NCBI GenBank assembly: GCA_003116995.1
Contig: BDSL01000031.1
Span: 558,001-622,000, forward strand
Reading direction: 5' to 3'
Length of the DNA stretch: 64,000 bases
Origin: Yamagishiella unicocca
Taxonomy: Eukaryota; Chlorophyta; Chlorophyceae; Chlamydomonadales; Volvocaceae
Positions 59,301 through 64,000 of this stretch are shown in pieces; the first letter of the stretch is position 1, and every line of letters begins with the position of its first letter. The position numbers were made by a program, and so were the translations under genes. Under the pieces are notes generated by a model. That model searched no databases. It was not told the origin of the DNA and saw only the letters and a list, made by a program, of their open reading frames with translations.

Positions 59301-61861
59301 TCTTCGTTGCTTTGACCCCTGTCCACCCGCTTAGCGCCTGGATATTGTTTCTAACGCCCCCTGCTGCCCCCTGCCCGCATGCTTCGCGTCTACCGCTTTC
59401 CCCACCCGCTCTGGGCCCTGGCCAGGTGAGTTCCGCCACTGGGTTGGGCCTCTGTTCTGGTAGTTTTTTGCTAGTCGTTGCGTTCTTGTCTGCGGGCGTC
59501 GGGACCTGCGTCTGGGCTTTCGCGTCCCCCATGGCGGCGCGGCGCGGCTTCGGCCTGCTCTCCTGGACGACCGCGGACCTCCTCTGGTAATGGCAGCTTC
59601 CTCACACATCTGGTCGGTATTCGGGCGGGTCGGGCCGGGGCCTCCGACTAGGACCGGGACTGGGACCGGACCGCGATGGCCGCTCTCCCATAGCGCCCCA
59701 ACTCCCACAGTTCTCCTACTAGCGCCCAAAACCGATTCTGCGAAAACTTTACGTGCGTCGCGTGGGGTCCTCGCTCCCGTGCGTCTCGCCGTAGCCGATA
59801 TAGCTTAGCCGCCAAAGGTCCTATTACGACCTTCGGCTTTCGTATCCCCAACCCAGTTCTCCAGCATGCATCTCAAAACTTCTGTTTTAAACGTTTTTTT
59901 CGGACATCCACGGGTTTCCCTCGAACCCCGGTTCTTCTGCACCCCACCCCACCCCGGTTCTTCTGCACCCCACCCCACCCCGGTTCTTCGACCATGCGCC
60001 AACTATCCTGTCCTGTTGCGTAAACCGGTTTTTATACACCCCGGTTCTTCTGCACCCCACCCCACCCCGATTCTTCTGCACCCCACCCCACCCCGGTTCT
60101 TCTGCACCCCACCCCTGTTCAAAGGTCATATTACGACCTTCGGCTTTCGTATCCCCAACCCAGTTCCCCAGCATGCATCTCAAAACTTCTGTTTTAAACG
60201 GGTTTTTTTCGGACATCCACGGGTTTCCCTCGAACCCCGGTTCTTCTGCACCCCACCCCACTCCGGTTCTTCTCTACCCCACCTGACCCACCCCGCGCGT
60301 GTGCAGTCCCTTCTGTCTGGACCGGCTCTTCACGCCTCCAATCCAGCCTTCCCTCGACCTAGTAAACCCCAGCCGCGCCCTTGGCGTTCGCACAAACGGG
60401 TGTATCTGTTGGCGGGCCAGCAGCGGACCGAACAACTGGTGCTCCAGTGTGACGCAAGAGCTGGCCCCCACCGGTGTGCGTGCCAGGCTTCCGTGCGGGT
60501 CCCTTCACCGGCGTGTCTTGCAAGGTCCTCAACACCGCCGACACGGCCGCGGTGCATGGGGCGGCGCGGTTCTATGAGACCGTCGGAGCCGTACGCTCCT
60601 CGCACGTCCTGGTGGCCGTACACGGAGCCGGTGGGTCGGTGCTATCTGCGGGTGTGATAGGGCGCTGTCGTACAGTGCGGGGGCGAGGAGTGTGAGGAGC
60701 GCTCGCCCTCGCCGTGTTTAATGCGGCCGCAGCGGGAGGGCTTGAGTGGGGGTGCCGCGGGTGCTCGTGCTTGAAGGCGGCAGGCGGCACGGGCCAGATC
60801 AAGTGTGCACGAGTCGGCGTGACTCTCCTGCCTGAGTCGCCCTCCGTTGCCCCCTGCCCGCTGCAGGCGCCGCCAACTGCTTCTTCCTTGAAAAAGACAG
60901 CACGGCGCTGATGGAGATCCGGCCTTGTAGGTCATCCGTTGCCGGGCTGCTTGTGGCCTGTGCCTGTGCCATGGGGCTATGGAGGTCGTGGCTGCATGCA
61001 TCCTCTGTAGTTCCACTCCAGCGCACACCTTTCCAATACCGAAGTCTTTTGAGGTTTACCCCCCCCCCAAATCCTGTCCCGTTGCGTAAAACGGTTTTAA
61101 TACACACACACCCCAAATGCTTCCTTTTAGCGGCCACGGGTACCCCCTAAACCCCTTCCCTCGCCCCCCCCCCCGGCTTCCGCATGCGCGCTCGCACCCT
61201 CACAACCGGCAGGCAACTTCGGAACCCGGTACTGCGGCTGGCCTGACGCCTACATGCAGACCCAGCTCCAGCGGGCGGGTAGGCTGCGGCGTCATGCACT
61301 TGCTCCTCCGTACAGCCCATGTATCATGTGGCTGGCATCCGTGTTTCCTGGATCGTTGTCCGCAGCTGGGTTGAGGATGGAGGACCCAAGTGTGGATGGG
61401 ATAGGACGGGATGCACGCGCACTGCGCTGGACCCACGTGCCTCTCAACATGCTCACGGCGGTAAATTACGTCATAGAGCGGCGGTCGCTCCGCGTTTCCC
61501 TTCGCGCGCCCCGCGCTCCGCAGGTGAGACCGTCCGGTTCTTCGCTTACAACGTGGAGGACCCGGCGCAGTGCTCCCCCTGCGACTACGAGGCGGCCGCC
61601 AGGCAGTCCCCCGACGTGCCGCTGCGGGGCTCGGACGACATGCGGGCTCGCGACCAGCACGTCTCCCTCAACCCCCAGTCGTTTCTGGCGATGCTGCGCC
61701 ATATAGGTTCGCTGCTGCGGAACAAGGCGGAGTACGCAGAGGCCCAGCGGACAAACGCTATGCATGGCTACGCCGTCCCCGGCGGCCTGATGCTCGGGCC
61801 GCTGTGCGTGACGGATTTGGAGGCGCACATGAAGAATGGCGCGAAGATGATAAAAAATTAG
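56377..61861 (+). CDS. GT61-family (DUF563) glycosyltransferase
   Basis: Probable Golgi or ER luminal glycosyltransferase of the EOGT/xylosyltransferase-like GT61 group. The ATG at 56377 begins MAFLRVLVLAVTATFLSRNV, a signal or anchor sequence. Later exons include about 57460-57560 (SDDMYDANGCCSRCARR), about 57645-57705 (VFAQLAGIADYYFRQKG), about 57980-58163 (DDHVTLVLATPDGLSPAAYH, SWSHEGNHVSCFEK), 58552-58786 (AVLCKMHGFPQGLAP), about 60478-60630 (FYETVGAVRSSHVLVAVHGA), 60866-60926 (GAANCFFLEKDSTALMEIRP), about 61214-61279 (NFGTRYCGWPDAYMQTQLQ) and 61525-61861 (GETVRFFAYNVEDPAQC to the stop). The VHGAG...N.FFL...EIRP block is the GT61 signature. The intron 58787-60477 is packed with satellites. 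Exons between 56642 and 57460 are unclear; one may start at 56985. Confidence 0.8.
57922..57969 (+). repeat. Interstitial telomere-like repeat
   Basis: CCCTAAAA occurs at 57932-57939, 57951-57958 and 57959-57966, among related aaccaaaccc units. TTTTAGGG is the Chlamydomonas telomere repeat. It lies a few bases before the 3' splice site of a GT61 gene exon. Confidence 0.85.
58836..59117. repeat. 26-bp satellite array with an embedded motif A copy
   Basis: Head-to-tail copies of a unit made of ttcttctgca and ccccaccccaccccgg. The array is interrupted at 58971-59028 by motif A in inverted orientation (tgcgccaactatcctgtcct, ccggtttttatacacccc), then resumes. It lies in the GT61 gene intron. Confidence 0.95.
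59118..59813. other. Non-satellite segment inside the large GT61 intron
   Basis: The plus strand is pyrimidine-leaning, with short open frames on both strands and no domain. It separates two satellite blocks and may be part of the same inserted element. Confidence 0.4.
59814..60290. repeat. Second composite satellite block: motif B, array, motif A, array, motif B, array
   Basis: Motif B copies (cgaccttcggctttcgtatc, agcatgcatctcaaaacttc) lie at 59814-59931 and 60122-60237, each followed directly by the 26-bp unit. Motif A lies at 59986-60042 between array pieces. The arrangement is clearly duplicated. Confidence 0.95.
61071..61110 (-). repeat. Motif A, truncated inverted copy
   Basis: Reads atcctgtcccgttgcgtaaa, then acggttttaatacacacaca on the plus strand. 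It lies in the GT61 gene intron between 60926 and 61213. Confidence 0.8.
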
Positions 61862-62669
61862 CCCCAATTAGCCCCTTCCCATGTCGTCGGCCAGACGAGC
61901 TGTGGGGCTTGGGGTGAGGGGCTCCAGCATAGGACGTGGCTGGCCTTAATACAGAACTTCGCTGCTGTCTTGCGGGTTGTACATGGCCTATGTATACATA
62001 TAATGCGGCTTTACTGCCGTCGTGAGAATGATATAATATTTGAACCATGAAAGCGCCAACCACGTCCCAAGAGCGGCGACGAAAATGCAGGCAACCGACT
62101 AACGCAAAGCTCAGCCCTGAACCAGAACAACTAAAAATCTCGGCACGTGCGGTACCCATCGGTACAGCAAATGAAGCCCAGGTCGCAGCCTCAATCGCAC
62201 ACTTCAACGTCCAACCGTTCCTTCCCAACGAATCTTTCTCAGTAAATGTTTATTTGAAGTGGATGCGCTGCTGCCGCCATGGCCACAAGCAAGCGCAGGA
62301 TTGGATGTTTTCAACGGACTGCACGTCATCGGCCGATAGCATACCGCACTCGGCTAAGATTGCACGCATGCGTTGTCCTTGAATCACACCACATCACGAC
62401 AATCCTGATGAAACCGAAACACTAAAGCTTATCGCTCGGCAGATCACACACGCATCGGACGCAGTAGCGGGGCAGGCTCAACGGTAGCCGCCTCCACGAC
62501 GTTTCCTCTCTACACGGAAGGTCCTCTAGAAAACATTTATTTAGGTACCGCTTGCTCTACCCGCAACGATAATCCTCGCACGATTCAGTACGCGGCACTG
62601 TGCGCCAAAGCAAACGTTGATAGGTCCACTGCCGCTGCTGCGTTGGAGCCGTGCGCTCGCTCCTCCAGC
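61862..62669. other. Convergent 3' region between GT61 and nucleotide-sugar transporter genes
   Basis: A plus-strand ORF at 62047-62382 (111 codons, rich in basic residues) has no domain and is most likely GT61 3' UTR. Nothing else is seen. Confidence 0.45.
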
Positions 62670-64000
62670 CTACCGCTTGGGCGCTTGCTCGTAGAAAGTT
62701 CCCGATAGCACGCTGCGGGCATTCAGGCGGACGGGGTGGTTAGTGGTTGCCGCCTGCAGGCCGGATTGCCGCCTGCGGCGTGTCGTTAGGACATGGGCGC
62801 ACTCACCACACTAGAAGGAAGGCAATGCCGGTCGGGGAAGCGTGCTTGTCCCAGATCATCACATTGACAATGACTGTGATCACCTGACGGGCGAAGAGGG
62901 AGGGTGGTGAAGGTGGCAACGTTCAGCGACGGACAGGACCCACCACAACGTCAACGCAGGTAAGCAAAAATGGTGCAAGCCACAACCCGGCCGCCGGCGG
63001 TCGCCTCCCGCCCTACGGAGCCTGTACTCACGCCGGCGGCATCCAATAAACGATTTGCGAGGTTTGGCAGGCTCACCTTGCACAGGATGCCGATGATGGT
63101 GAAGAACGTCGCCGACACAGCCTCCCGCAGGAGGTAGGACGCGTGCGACATGCACACACCCAGCACGCACGACAACACCAGCACCGACACGTTGCTGTAG
63201 TTCCACGACACCGCCATCACAATCTTGAAGTCGTCTAGGAAGGGCAGCAGCGCAATCAGCGGCACCACCGCCAGCACGTTGGCGTAGTACACCCGCCCCC
63301 AGTTGGTCATCTTGAGGGTGTCGCACATGTGCTTCACGTACACTGTGTCGAAGGTGAAGAAAGCATACCTGGCGGCACACACACACACACACACACACAT
63401 GGACGCCTCGCCCTGCCTCCGGATTCCTTGGTCTCTTCGCGCTCAGTCTCCTTCGCGGCTCAGCACAGCATCTATAAAACACATGGACGCCTGAGTGCAA
63501 GTGTGAGTTGCGTATACGTGTTTGCTAACCTATCACATGTACCTTCATCTGGGCGCAAGCGGCACTTCCCATCCGGCACGTGCCGAGGCATCATCATCGG
63601 TGCGCCGTCGTCAATCGTGCGACGCCCTCATCGGCGCGCGATGGCGGTGCGGGGGGTGCAGTGCGGGTGCAGTGCGGGTGCAGTGCAAGGGGTGCCACGT
63701 GGGTGCAGTGCGGGTGCAGTGCGAGGGGTGCCACGTGGGTGCAGTGCGGGTGCAGTGCGGGTGCAGTGCAAGGGGTGCCACGTGGGTGCAGTGCGGGTGC
63801 AGTGCGAGGGGTGCCACGTGGGTGCAGTGCGGGTGCAGTGCGGGTGCAGTGCAAGGGGTGCCACGTGGGTGCAGTGCGGGTGCAGTGCAAGGGGTGCCAC
63901 GTGGGGGCAGTGCGGGGGCAGTGCGGGGGGTGCCACGTGGGGGCAGTGCGGGTACACCCCTCGGGCGCCGGCCCCGGCCTGCGCCCCCGGCCCCTCCCGA
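62670..64000 (-). CDS. Golgi nucleotide-sugar transporter, GDP-mannose-transporter-like (5'-partial)
   Basis: Multi-pass carrier of the TPT/nucleotide-sugar transporter superfamily; only the C-terminal exons are inside the window. Exons 63368-63077, 62883-62807 and 62712-62670 join in phase. They encode YAFFTFDTVYVKHM, TNWGRVYYANVLAVVPLIAL, DDFKIVMAVSWNYSNVSVLV, ASYLLREAVSATFFTIIGIL, VITVIVNVMIWDKHASPTGI and AFLLVCVLSGTFYEQAPKR before the stop. The NxxIWDKHASPxG block near the end and the short Lys/Arg tail are family features. The substrate is not certain. The 5' exons are beyond the right edge; 63400-64000 is intron with a CA repeat beside the acceptor and a satellite. Confidence 0.87.
63652..63955. 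repeat. Higher-order minisatellite built from gtgcagtgcggg
   Basis: A basic 12-bp unit (gtgcagtgcggg) alternates with aaggggtgccacgtggg or gaggggtgccacgtggg to form higher-order repeats, degenerating at the right end to gggggcagtgcg. It lies in an intron of the nucleotide-sugar transporter gene and is open in several frames. Confidence 0.95.

Noticed and set aside
62047..62382. 111-codon plus-strand ORF as a gene
   Set aside because: No domain; position fits the GT61 3' UTR between convergent genes.
63300..63400. MCVCVCVC N-terminus for the nucleotide-sugar transporter
   Set aside because: It is translation of a CA microsatellite in the intron; the acceptor at 63369 starts the true exon.

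Overview
The window is nuclear DNA from a green alga, most likely a volvocine or other Chlamydomonadales species. It is GC-rich. Every recognisable gene is cut by many short GT-AG introns. TGTAA, the volvocalean poly(A) signal, is found in the expected places, and a short stretch of CCCTAAAA (the Chlamydomonas-type telomere unit) sits in one intron. The gene content fits: a land-plant/green-algal class VIII-type myosin, an MBB1/HCF107 chloroplast RNA-maturation protein, a plant-type MKP1 phosphatase, a flagellar-type PG-rich repeat protein and a GAF-TKL kinase. I see no rRNA, tRNA, CRISPR array or complete transposon.

Layout. 1-5876 (+): C-terminal two thirds of a class VIII-like myosin, cut by the window edge. 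7183-10280 (-): ER DnaJ protein of the DNAJB12/14 type, convergent with the myosin. 10828-11970 (-): tentative small gene with an organelle-type leader. 12632-14348 (+): GT77-like glycosyltransferase. 16112/16212-21868 (+): CCT2, the TCP-1 beta chaperonin subunit. 23280-23828 (+): unrecognised gene, only its 3' exons visible. 24635-29335 (-): sperm-tail PG-rich (STPGR/SHIPPO) repeat protein. 30961-31368 (-): SEC61 gamma, complete at 68 aa. 33184-37816 (-): MBB1/HCF107-like HAT/TPR protein. 39890-48972 (-): large GAF plus TKL protein kinase. 50067-52864 (-): MKP1-like dual-specificity phosphatase with gelsolin-like domain. About 53-56.3 kb: gene-poor, with a retroelement-like stretch. 56377-61861 (+): GT61 glycosyltransferase. 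62670 to beyond the right edge (-): Golgi nucleotide-sugar transporter.

The genes do not form one pathway. Loose themes are the secretory pathway (SEC61 gamma, ER DnaJ, GT77-like, GT61, nucleotide-sugar transporter), cytoskeleton and flagella (myosin, STPGR protein, CCT2, which folds actin and tubulin) and signalling (TKL kinase, MAP kinase phosphatase).

The repeat landscape is the least explained part. A motif of about 50 bp (motif A) occurs at least seven times in both orientations, nearly always in introns. It sits inside a 26-bp satellite and inside the loop of a foldback element. A second motif (motif B) is shared by introns of CCT2 and the GT61 gene. Several private minisatellites lie in other introns. 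At protein level, the most interesting feature is a ladder of TQT motifs in the myosin tail that resembles a multivalent dynein-light-chain (LC8) binding region.
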